Shown one piece after another: positions 49,661 through 60,900 of a DNA stretch of 64,000 bases. The translations under genes were made by a program, and so were the position numbers. Position 1 is the first letter of the stretch. Every line of letters starts with the position of its first letter. The stretch lies in NCBI GenBank assembly GCA_964019165.1, contig OZ025279.1:8427617-8491616 (forward strand), given 5' to 3'. The DNA is from Mastigias papua (Eukaryota; Cnidaria; Scyphozoa; Rhizostomeae; Mastigiidae). The notes below the pieces were generated by a model. The model did no database searches. It saw nothing but the letters and a program-made list of their open reading frames with translations, and was not told where the DNA came from.

Positions 49661-50018
49661 TTGTAAAACACTTTTTTCAAACTTTATCATTGGGGTTATG
49701 TATTCCTTCTTGGCAACTGATGTTGTGAAGTCATGGTAGATGTTTACAATAATATATATTATATAATGTGGTGCATTATCATACTCAAGAGTGTACGCAA
49801 TGATACGCTGACCAACCTCGCCAAAGGCTCGAGCAATGTTACAGCTATATACTTTTGGTTTTTCTTGGCATATCTAAGCTAGTAATCAAGTCCTGATGTA
49901 TACTCGAATGTTCCTGATACATTTGGGGTAAAGTCCTTTTGAATCTGTACTAAAATTAAATCGTTTGCTTTCTAACTATTATCTAATACTATCTAATGAG
50001 AACGTCATGAATAAAACG

Positions 50019-50268
<250 letters not shown>

Positions 50269-50501
50269 ACAAATATTGTAAAAGATTATTTTTGATTATC
50301 AGCTTGAGTTGTAGGGTACATTTGTAAAGAGTCTTTTTAGTTTCAAAATAGTAAAATAAGTAGCCTAAATTATCTACCCTTGATTCAGACCGTTTTGCTT
50401 TGACATTGCTGTCACACGTAATTAGACAGACATGCCTTTCGGAGTGGAGATGATTCGCAGAAGTTATCTCATTTGCTCAAAGAATCAATTAAATCAATAA
50501 A

Positions 50502-51353
50502 GGCCTCAGTTACACGGTACCGGATACCTTTTGTATCGGATAGCTTTTTATACCAGATACGTCAGTTACACGGTGCCTTGCTATCCGATATACATTCCAT
50601 CGGCTATCCGGTACAAAAATTTATCTGATTTGTAAGTGACACAAGAATGTATCCGATACACTCAGGTTCCGTGTAACCAAGCCGTAAAGGGCTATCCGAT
50701 ACACTTTTTGCTCCATAGCCTCATTCTCAGAGTGAGGGACGAAAAGGGCGCCAAATTTGATACTTCGTAAAAGAAGACAATATGGTGGAAATCAATAAGC
50801 TTCTTGACATTGCATTTGTATTTACGGCATTAGCCGGTGCAGTCCAGCTAACTAGTTTGATTTTTCAAAGGAGTTTGACTATGTATTTTGCGAGAAAAAT
50901 ATGTATCACTAGGTTATTGGCAAATGTTTCTAACCCTGCCTATGGAAAAGTGCCATGATTTTATACTCTCCCAGTCTTTACCCTCAAATTGACACTGGTT
51001 GGCAAATACTTTAACAGCTTCCAGTAAAAGCTCAACTTCAGCATCTGTCCATCCGAATGCATCGTCGCAATCTTCTATGTTGGCCATGCTTGCAAAGTGA
51101 TGGCAGCTAACATTTGGAGCCAAACTATGGCAGCCTTAAACCTAGTTGCTATGGTTATCTCCGCAGAAGAGCAAAAAACAATAGAAAAGGCCTCGCAGTG
51201 CGGAGTGGATCTGGTACCGTGTAACTGGAAACGTAACAGGTATACAGAGTTATCCGGCACAGTGTAACCGCAATGAATTCGGAGCAAAAGTTGCATCAGA
51301 TAGCCAATTGGTATCCGATGCAAGAAGCTATCCGGTACCGTGTAACTGAGGCC
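50502..51353. mobile_element. Harbinger/ISL2EU-like DNA transposon remnant
   Basis: The 852-base element has near-identical inverted ends GGCCTCAGTTACACGGTACC, with many ATCCGATA/TATCCGG words inside. It is flanked by AAA on both sides. The equivalent uninserted site in copy A (AATAAAATG, about 42932) shows that exactly AAA was duplicated. A 3-bp target duplication and a Myb/SANT-like remnant on the minus strand fit PIF/Harbinger-type elements. Confidence 0.8.
50914..51123 (-). pseudogene. Myb/SANT-like domain remnant of the transposon
   Basis: The minus-strand frame contains FGWTDAEVELLLEAVKVFAN then GKDWESIKS, the pattern W-T-x-x-E-V-x-L-L-L-E ... DWESI seen in Myb/SANT-like proteins of Harbinger/ISL2EU elements. 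It is cut off soon after, and no DDE transposase remains. Confidence 0.7.
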
Positions 51354-51735
51354 AAAATGTTTACGAGCATTGTACACAATTAAGATCTCAAACAAAGCTG
51401 CGAAATACATGTGCTCCGTTTCCCCGTTGCCTTTTTGGTTTATGAAATTTTTGAAAACTTGCTGCTTAAATAGGACAGCGTCTTTAATTAAGTTAGCATG
51501 TGCTCAGAGCATCCACTAAGGGAATAAAATGTGCATGATTATTTTGCACAATTAAAATCTCAAACATAGCTGCAAAATAGATGTGCTCCGTTTCCCTTTT
51601 GCCTACTTGGTTTATGAAGTTTCGAAAACTTGCTGCTAAAAAGTACAATTTCTCTGATTGTTAAATCAATGTTTTAATTTATCGTACCTCCGTTCGTTCT
51701 TTTTATGGCTTGTTTTGTTTGCGGGTGCTATAAAT
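51354..51735 (+). promoter_or_regulatory. Duplicated upstream block and TATA promoter of peptide gene B
   Basis: The block GCTGCGAAATACATGTGCTC... at 51395 onward repeats at 51568 onward and matches 42999 onward in copy A, so copy B has two tandem versions. Only the gene-proximal one leads into TATAAAT (51729-51735), 92 bases before the ATG. Confidence 0.65.
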
Positions 51736-51826
51736 TCAGTGCCAGCCTACTTCTACTGCCCTTATTGATACACTCACTTGCATCCACACAAACCAATAAG
51801 TAGACTGTCTACAATAAGGACCAAAT

Positions 51827-51940
51827 ATGAAAAATGCGTTCGCGATTCTTTTACTTTGTTTGATTGTTACGTCACAAGTCGGGTCTTTAAGAACTGGTGG
51901 AATTGGAGGCCTGCAAATTTGGGGCAAAAGAGCCATACAG
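51827..51940 (+). CDS. Peptide gene B exon 1
   Basis: It codes for 38 residues, signal peptide plus GGLQIWGKRAIQ, with donor GTTCGT. Confidence 0.86.
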
Positions 51941-52408
51941 GTTCGTGTAGACTGTATTCGTCTGCTTAGATACGCTTGGTCTTCTCAATGCTCTATCTAG
52001 AATGCACGCATTCCAAACAGAATTGATAGTAGGTTATTAGAGTAAGAAACTTCCAGTTGCTTTGGCCACTAATAAGCTCTGGTAGTGATAATCAGCAGGC
52101 AGAGTGCTCTCTGCTAAATAATCATCATTTACTTCTTCGCACAACAGAGAGAGAAATTTTTAAGGAGGTAGCACTATCACATCATTGCGCTGTACATTTA
52201 CATAAGAGAAACATTGCGTTATTATCCTTCTTACTTTATTATTTTCACGAAAATTTTACAATTCCATAGTAAACGGAATTACATCACCTTTTAGGGCAAG
52301 GTCAGTGAACTGAAGTTAATACAAAACGAAATGTGCTCTTTCTGCGCTAGCAACTACGATTTATGCAAGGGAGCAACGCAGTCCAGTCAACAGGCAAAGA
52401 AAAAGTAA
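51827..52408 (+). CDS. Small secreted precursor with predicted Trp-amide peptide, copy B
   Basis: Exons 51827-51940 and 52295-52408 give 75 residues. The signal peptide is MKNAFAILLLCLIVTSQVGS; the next part is LRTGGIGGLQIWGKR, predicting a longer peptide ending in the same GLQxW-amide. The tail has three cysteines (MCSFCASNYDLC) where copy A has two, and keeps CKGA and QAKKK. Intron position and phase are identical to copy A. Both copies are intact. The shared core GGLQ(M/I)W and cysteine spacing C-x6-C are what selection seems to have kept. It has no assigned family; see copy A. Confidence 0.85.
52295..52408 (+). CDS. Peptide gene B exon 2
   Basis: It codes for GKVSELKLIQNEMCSFCASN then YDLCKGATQSSQQAKKK and TAA. 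It is the same length as exon 2 of copy A. Confidence 0.85.
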   Translation, partial: GKVSELKLIQNEMCSFCASNYDLCKGATQSSQQAKKK

Positions 52409-55334
52409 TGAATCGAAAAGATGGAACAGTGCATATCTAAAACTAAAAGGAACGATAGTTTTCATTACAGAGATCCCTAATTATTGAAAATGATATGCAA
52501 GGTGCATTAATTAGTCGTCATACTCTTCTCTTTCTTTACCTATCAAAAAGGATCCTAATGTCCCTGTTTGAGTCCTGTCAGGCTGGATTTGATATATACC
52601 ATATTGGAAGCGAAGGTGTAAATCAAACGTAGATTTTGTAAGATTTTACGACATGGCGGTTTCTTAAGATTTTGCCATATATGTAGGGAAACTTTTGTGG
52701 TTCTCCATACTCGAGTTTTATAGAGTTGTTGCATACACTGTTTGCGCTTCGCATGTTCGATAGGTCATGATAAATTCATTGCGTTCCTCGTTGATTGTTG
52801 ATATTTATTCATGATAAGTGTCTTCCTTAACAGGCATTCCCCCAACGTACGGAATCGCATGTAGGAACAGAAACTGCTCCCACCTGTGATTCTGAACGAA
52901 AAAAGCAATCATAACTTGCATGCGGACAGAAGCATAGTTTTCCCGATTAAAAACATTAAAACATAGATTAAATTAATGTTGTTAACCTTCCAGTCTTTGT
53001 TCCTCTGTGTGAACAGTGTTAATTGTTAGTTCAGGAAAGGTGACGTGAGGTTTTTACTTGAAGAGAGAGCTGATAACACCATCAAGTGATGTAGGAGAAC
53101 CCAACATGTATGAATCAGACGGCGTAGAGAGTTTTTAGAATTTTACCCCTAGAATGGTCAAAAGCATTTCCCAGGCTAGAATTTGAGGGGATGATGCACC
53201 TAGAAAAAATGTACAGTGATAGTTCAAGCACAGAGGAAACTCGAATTAAATGAGAAAGTATGATAACCCTTATCAGTCCACGGTAGCGCTATATTTACAC
53301 TTTACAGATCAAGAAGCTAAAATTGAAACTCTTTTCTTCTATTTTATTTTTTTACAGTATGCCACTATCTGGAATTTTAAAACAAGCATGGCGTGTTCAT
53401 AGCTCGAAGAATTGGACTTTCTCCCTTGTACTCTAAATAAAATACACTATAGTTCTCTATCAACTTGACTCCTGCACTGGTCACTCCAGAAGAAATATGG
53501 CGAGCCACACGTTGGACAGCCCTGGTCTAACCCATTATACCTGTCGTAGGTACAGTCGACTGTTAACCGAAGTTAGCACGCCATTGGAACTGTGCATAAT
53601 ATTGCATTAACATATTTGTATGTCACCCATGCCAGCGTGCAGCTGGCCGATAGTTACAAAAAGGCTAGTACTCTGCTTTGGAGTCTATCGGAGTGGAATT
53701 TGAACTGTGTAGACAGTGGCTGCACAGCAGATGTGCACACCAATACACTATTGCTGCATTATCCCTGGCGTACAGATTCTTATAATCTAATCTCTACTGG
53801 TGTCCAATTTGACTCTGATAACGTATCCATTAATTTGCTGAATAGTTTTAAATCGTATTATTAAAGAGATTTCAGCCGCATACAGGTGAATGTTTGAGAT
53901 CGTTCATTACGTAAATCAAGACTATCAATAAGCCCCAGCCATTTTTCATTATGTCTTGCTTTCATTACATATAAGCCCAATGAAAGGTTTCAGTGATATT
54001 CCTATAATGTTTTCTGGCAAAATCAATAAATCTGGGATGTTACCAACTTTGGGAAATGCTGTAGTTGTTTTCGGCTTGCCTGTATACTTATGAGCTACCG
54101 ATTTAATGTACACTGTAATTAATACTCTTAAAGATTTTCCGCAATTAAGAGATATTTGTTCATGACCACATTTCATCAGTATTATTTAAAGAAGATGTAG
54201 CAAGACAAGTAATAATGCAAGAAGGCCAGTATTGATTTAGATATTATTAAGTTATGATATAAAAAATTGCATCAGGGAGTAGTTTTTCACTGCGATAACT
54301 ATAGTTCTTTTTGGCCAGCTTAATGTCAACCTTGGTTTTGCCTTCTTAAGATTAATTTCTAGCTCGGAAATCTTATATGGGAGAACTTCGTAGTCTAAGT
54401 TGTGTGTGCTAGTTTGCACTGATTGAAAGCTGGGAACTGCCTGTTGGTGGCTGTGATTGGATCAGAATTACACGTGTTTGCTTGCTTTTACTGTTTGAGA
54501 ATATAGACCATTTTAGCTGAAACATCGATTCATTGAGCAAACCTGCCACCTGGTTTCTCTATGTTTATTTTTCATCAGGAAGGTTCTTGGACTCCAACGT
54601 TTTCAGTCATGTTTATTATTTATGCTTGACCTCAAGCTGAGGGACAAAAGGAAATGGAGTTTTTCAGGTTTATCCTTTGGTTAAGTAAGAATTTTAATTC
54701 AAAAAGTTAATCACTTAGACAAAGTAGTCTTTCTATGAGCTTAATGGTACGTTCAAAAGTGAATCGTAGTTTTCGTTCATTGTATGTAAAGGAAATTAAG
54801 AACCTTCTTTGCAGCAGCTAAGATTGCATGTTTACTCATCTGCCTTCATTTGCTGTCAAAATAATTCGAAGAGAAAGAGCAATCTAGGCGTATAAAGTAA
54901 ATTGTGGCAAGACATGAATAATAGCAATATGCAAGCAGTGCAAAGGAAACATGAAGGCAGGAGCGACAGAAGTCTGAGCTCATGAGAAAGTTTAATGTAG
55001 CATTTGTCCTTATTGTGAATCAATCAGAAGTGTCTATGGATGACTCTTTCAAAGTCAAGAAAGTATGAGAACATAAAAGGATAGAAGCTGTAGGGTAAAA
55101 ACATCATTTTACATATTCAAATAGCGCTCAACTAGATATATAACTAATAATAGTGCATAACTGCAAGCCCATTAGATTTTTAGATTCATTTATTAGCTAA
55201 GCAGGACCAATATTGGCAATTTTCTATCCTCCCACCATCCTTGTAACCACTCTTGGCTTCTTACATTACCCCCTTCTTACCATTGAGTAATCCTCATGGT
55301 GGATTGTAATCCCAAAAGGTAATTTAAGAACTCT
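52409..55334. other. 3' flank of peptide gene B, duplicated non-coding sequence
   Basis: It is alignable with 43963-47060 of copy A in several blocks. No further exon was recognised in either copy. Confidence 0.5.
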
Positions 55335-55345
55335 ACACCTTGGCA

Positions 55346-55650
55346 TAAGACGAATGAAGAGGTGTTGGGCATGATGGAGATAAAAAGATTACTTATTGAT
55401 AGTATCAGAAAAAGGAAGGCCAAATATTTTGGGCATATGGTAAGGCAAAATGGGCTACAGAGACTTTTATTAGAAGGGAAAATACATGGAATAGGGGAAA
55501 AGACAGGGCAAGAATTACAAGGGCAACTAACATCAGGGATTGGACAGGAAAGACTTATGGCGAATGCGTGAGAGCTGCGGAGAACAGACAAGAATGGAGG
55601 TCCATAACAGTCAACCTGCTGGGAGCAGATGGCACAAAATGATGATGATG
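55346..55650 (+). mobile_element. 5'-truncated RTE-like LINE insertion with 11-bp target duplication
   Basis: The insert reads LLIDSIRKRKAKYFGHMVRQ, NGLQRLLLEGKI and a 3' (GATGAT)n tail, typical of the RT C-terminus and end of RTE-type LINEs. It is flanked by ACACCTTGGCA at 55335-55345 and 55651-55661. Copy A (about 47055-47075) has the site without the insert. The short open frame (55362-55571) is a fragment, not a gene. Confidence 0.88.
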
Positions 55651-55939
55651 ACACCTTGGCAAGATCCTGCACCTGGCGCTAATGCAGCATAATTGCTAAT
55701 GGGCCATTTTGGTGATCAGTAAGTTAAAGTCATTGAGAATAATTGAGTTGATATCGAGGTTAATCAATGCGCTTTACATAGTCAACGGCATACTACCTCA
55801 TCACATGATCTTTTAATAAGAATGCTGTTTGAGCTAGTGCTAAAAAGTTTTTAACTTTCTCATAATTTCAACTATAAGATATTTGTAAGACTGTCTTACC
55901 AACAGTATTCAAATTCGCATAACACTGCAGCAATTCACT

Positions 55940-56135
55940 AGACATATATGCAGACAGGCAGGTATGCCTGCATGTCTATCGGTCTGCAGAAAGACAGATA
56001 TGCAGATGGACAGATAGATAGATAGACAGACAGGCATATAGACAGACATGCATACAAACAGACAGCCAGGTAGATAAGGAAAAAGATAGAGAGATTGAGA
56101 GATAGACAGACAGATAGATAGACAGATGGATAGAT
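55940..56135. repeat. (GATA)n/(CAGA)n compound microsatellite
   Basis: Imperfect GATA, GACA and CAGG tetramers over about 190 bases, present only in copy B. Confidence 0.92.
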
Positions 56136-57109
56136 CATACAGCAGGCAAACTTAGGTTAAAATTGACATTTTGAATGTGTTTGTTTTTTTCAGGCTTCTT
56201 ACGTGTCAAAAATCCAGTATTGAACATTTTTAACGTTTGAACAATCGAGTGGTGGTTTCTTATAAGCCACTTTCTTACAAAAATAGCATACAATCCTTGC
56301 GAGAGTCCATTTTCATATTAAGTTTGACTTTTTTCTCGTGATCGCTTCATCGGGCATTCAATTAGTTCGTGTTACGATCGTTTGCTATTTTTCTTAGGAC
56401 GTTGAGGTGTTCTTTTGTTTTGAACTGTCTCATTTGCATCTGTTGATGATAGCATTTTGTTGTTCATATTATGCCATTGTCAAGCACTATTGGCAGGCAT
56501 AGCCTTTTTTTAATATATTTTTACTGGAGGGGCAAACTCCCAAAAAGGGACGTGATAATAGGAAAGCAAGCTAAGGACATATGATTAATTCCAGGCAAAT
56601 ATCAAGACTGTGTGATATATTGAGCAATGTTCATAAATGTCAAATGGCTCAAAAAAATTTAGAGATGAAATCTCTAGGTTTGTAATTGTTACAATAACGT
56701 AATGTTCGTGTATTACACAGTTTCCTAGTGTTGTGCAAAAATGTTATCATGTTTCACTCTTGCCGATGAAACTCTAGGGGTCCCATTCATTGCAACACGA
56801 TGACAGCAGTTGTTGTTTGACAACATAGCTGAGAAACTATACAAAAAGGGATATTTTTCTGGGGTCAAAACCTCTTCACTCGGGGAGCAAAGTTGAGAAC
56901 TGGGGGGGGGGGCATTTGCACACCCAATTTGTATGTTAAAAGAGGCCCTGTTGGCAGGGCTGCTCGTTCCTGTCATCGGATTTTCTTTACTTTAGTTGGA
57001 CACTGGAAGTAGTGTTTCATGGCTAGTTAACATGGTGCACTGGTTCGTCATTGCAATGTGTGACCAAATGTTCTCCATCGTGCTTCATTTCGGAGCTCAG
57101 TGGTTTTTC

Positions 57110-57480
57110 CTCACTCTTTTCATATAGCTGGTTGTTATGACTTCTCTTTTGTCCTTCCATACTTGACGTAGCGATGGATTCGAACCAGTTCGTTGCTCTT
57201 ATTGTTTGTGAGTGTTAGTGCTCCAACATTATATGTCAATACTGGTTTCACAGTTGCTTTGTAAACCTTAAGTTGGGCATAAATATTTACATTCTTGCTC
57301 TTCCATATTTTCCTTGCTGATGCTTGCGCTATTATAAAAGGTAGTTCTCATCTTTGCATACCTTGGAGATCGCCCAGCAAATTTCCCAGCTGGTTTATCC
57401 ACCTCCACTTCTCTGTTTTACCTTGCTCTTTTATGATAGTCGCATGTTCTGGTTTTCTTCGTTTACTTGTACATTAAAAC
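57110..57480 (-). pseudogene. LINE RT C-terminal remnant (RTE-like)
   Basis: Minus-strand translation gives SARKIWKSKNVNIYAQLKVY, KATVKPVLTYNVGALTLTNN and KSNELVRIHRYVKYGRTKE. This is the pattern (KxxLYxxxVxPxLxYxxxxWxLT...RIHR) that follows the catalytic box of RTE-type LINEs. It is fragmentary. Confidence 0.65.
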
Positions 57481-57960
57481 ACCCAAGGCATTCTCCTAAA
57501 ATTTGAAATTCCGTCTCCTTGTGGGGAACCTATGGTTGTTCTTATACTTTCTCTCTCGTGTTTTTACATTTTCTCATGTTTTCCAAACTTGATGGAAAAA
57601 GATGTTACTCAATAGTACTCTGTTCATACTGCATTTATCTTCATTTAATTATTGTTTCCAGCATTTTGATGATTTTGAACATAGATGTTAAAAGCATTGC
57701 CACCATACTGCGCAAAACATAGGGCAAAGATGAAAGGGGATGGTTGGCTCTTTTCCGGTTTTGTTTCATGTGCCCCGGAACAAAATGATATCGATTACCC
57801 GATGCTATTGTTTGGCAACAATGTCACGTGATAAGCAAAGAACTACAACTGTTGATGTTGTTGCAGTAGGTTAAATTGTGGAATGGCGGAGTTATTACTA
57901 TAAATATTTTATGACGAAGTAAGCTCAAAGCCAGAGATAGCAAGCTAGAATAATACCAGG

Positions 57961-57995
57961 ATGTCGAATGTAAAAGAGTTTCAAGATGAAACGAA
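57961..57995 (+). CDS. TTC39: TTC39-like exon 1
   Basis: It codes for MSNVKEFQDET plus two bases, donor GTAAGG. It has no conserved motif, so it is assigned by phase and position only. Confidence 0.6.
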
Positions 57996-60900
57996 GTAAG
58001 GAAATATCTGTTATTGTAAATTTCTGTATGTATAGCAGATGTTATAAATGCCTAGGCCAGCTATAGCAAGTCGAGGTTGAGAGTAGCTGACCTGTTGCAG
58101 TCTAGATTTCAAACAGATGCCTCATCAGAAACTGGAAAATTTTGAGATCTTATGCTGTCATTCTGTATCTTATCTTTTGTTTGTCTTGCATTTGCGTTGC
58201 ATTTAATTGTACACTTAAAATATGCTTGCAAGTATTTATGCTAGCAAATGGCTCTTTTCGTCTTGCATTTCTTTTGCTCCCAAATGACGGATAGATAAAG
58301 TTACATAAGCACGCAAGTAATTTTTGGATCAAATCACCTTGGAAACTGTTAGTTGCGGAATATATAGCTTTCACCCTTCCATTATCTTCTGTCATATAAT
58401 GCCCTCTCACTTGATCTCGCTGTGTTATTTTTGATGTATGTATATTTTTTGTAGTGTGTAAATCCCCTCCCTCTTTAGCTTTTACTATCACAACTCTTTT
58501 AAGTGCAGATTGAGATTATTTTTGATTAAATCTGCAAACTGTAGCATTCAATCATATTTGCTGTAAGCTTAATATGTTTTCATAGATTCAGCTACATTTC
58601 AATGCTACAAAGTGTTGTCAATAAACACACTTTACATGTAGCACACAAATACCATAAATTTATGTTGTTGACTAATGTAGCATATATTTTTTACATTCTT
58701 TAACCAATTTTTTAAATGGTAGAGAGAGTGATAGCATTAAGTCTTTTTCTTGTCAACTTTTTATTTCTTGAATCACTTTGCTAGCCATGACCATTCATTG
58801 CAGCACCCTTTGTATTTTAAGGGAAATTTTACATAAATCATTGTTCACAAAGTGGGGCTTGTTGTCTTTTTGTAGAGGTAAAGAAATAGAGAAAGCATTT
58901 TCTTTGGAATATGGGATATCTGCTACTTATAAAGCAATGTCATTGTGTTTATGTAACAAATTTGGAGAAGCACAGGCCATGCTTCTTCCTAAGTAAGTAC
59001 CAATGATGAATACTAGTGATTTGAATCTTAAAATTTGAGTGACTTTGGTTGTACATGTTCGGTTTTTTAAAGGAGGCAGTTGTTCTAATCCAGTGGGAGA
59101 TTTAAGTTCATTAATTGACATGTTGAATAAGAAATTACATGAAAAATATACCTTGAAAACAGAATCACATAAGTGACATTTGACATTCTCACATTAGGAC
59201 TGCATTCTCTTTTCAGTATGAACGATTGTATGTATCATGCACTGGGGTTCTCAACAATTTCTTATCTGCAAGCTGTTATGACATATGAGGCTGTAAGTGG
59301 ACTTATTGAACTTCATACTTATTAAACCTACTTTGTCTTATGGAGCAAGTTATGGGCTAAATGAGTAAAAAGTCACTCATATACAAGTGACCATTTTTAA
59401 AAGTGTAGGCAAAATAAATAGCCAATATTTTCCCTTTAATCTCCTTACTTTATATATAAAAAGATACTGTCCAATATATATATGAATAGATTGGTAAATC
59501 AGTAGAATAATGAAAACTTGGCAGCTGGAAGAATAGAACTTCAGCACAGTTATTCAGAATGTGATCCAGTTTGATAAAATAGTATTTTCCTATATGACTT
59601 TTTATTGCATATATATTTAGACCCAGAACCTTGTTTATGAAGTAGCCCAAATTAAAGTAGAATTCTGCTACCTTGGTGTTCCTTGTTGTTATAGCATTTA
59701 GCCTAGTGTTGTTAAACTAATGCATTTGCTGGGTTTTATTGTGCTCTGGGAACAGCTTAGTAGTATTGATAAAGGAATATGGGTTTATTTAAATATATCC
59801 TGAACTACTGTGCTCATTATTCAGATTATGTTATTTTTAGACACCTGTGACAAGTAAACATATATAGGTTTATCTGCCATCTCATTAATTTGCATAGGAT
59901 TCCATTGATGCTGCCTGCAAATCAGTTAAACGATCCTTAGAGGTGTGCAACAAGTAAGAATAGAAATTTATATTTTATTGCTGTTATATTGTAATCTAGT
60001 CTCTGTAATTTTACTAATAAATGAAGTTCGATGTTTCATTTTAAATTTAGACAGTTTGCTTGGTAGTCATAAGGAGTTCTGATTCTAGATCCAGATATGA
60101 ATATTAACTACAGACAAATGTAATGTTTAGTAATGAAATTGTTTTTAATATGAATAGGTTACTGCATGTTATCAGCATTTGTTTAATTCTCCTTGCTAGA
60201 AACTTTGTACCTAGGGACAGAATTTGCATTATATCTGTTTTGCATTTTGTCATGCTTTGATGACATGTACTGAAAGGTATATTTTCTTTCACTAGAGAAC
60301 TAAGCTAGTTTGTAGATTTGCTGAGCTGTTTAGTTTCATGGTCAGCCTTACTTGTAGTTAAGGAGTTCTGTGTAATATTAAGAATAGAATATGGTCAACT
60401 GATGTAAATTTGGGAGCAGAATTGTGATAATCTGTTATTTGGTGCTATTCTTGCCCTAAGGTTCATCCTCAAACTGTAGTTTTCTACAACTAATTTTGAA
60501 GAGATTTTGTAAGGATTCCTAAATTGAGTATAAGTGTCATCAGTAAGTTAATCCTTTTTGCTAATAGTGTTGTTTTTCGATAGGCTAAAAAGTGTATTTT
60601 AAATTCCTTATGGTATCATATATAAACCTTGTCCCCTGAATAATGTATGAAAGTAGAAAAGGAGTGTAATATCTCTTTAAAGTTCACCATGCATATTATA
60701 TGTTACATTAGATAGTAATTATTGAAGAAATTGCTCACATTAAGTGTATTATCAGGATATCTTTTACTTACTTACTATTATATTTTCAAGTTTGCTATCA
60801 TGGTCACCCAAGCTTTGCAAGAGTATTGAAGTGGTTTTTTCCTAATTGTATTTAGATTTCGGAGGCATCAATCTTGGACAGAGTCATTATATAGCCTTGT

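Larger units (their letters stand above)
50390..57735. repeat. Segmental duplication, copy B
   Basis: Collinear with 42790-47700 (blocks listed there). Copy B is longer because of an inserted Harbinger-like element (50502-51353), a repeated promoter-upstream block, a LINE insertion (55346-55650) and a tetranucleotide array. The edges are estimates. Confidence 0.8.

Noticed and set aside
55362..55571. 69-codon ORF as a gene
   Set aside because: It is the C-terminal fragment of a LINE bounded by an 11-bp target duplication.
57170..57205. GGTTCGAATCC on the minus strand, like a tRNA T-arm
   Set aside because: No acceptor, D or anticodon stems pair around it, and the bases encode part of a LINE RT remnant (NELVRIHRY).
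58150..58491. 113-codon minus-strand ORF in intron 1 of the TTC39-like gene
   Set aside because: It has no motif, is antisense in an intron, and its composition looks like ordinary intron.
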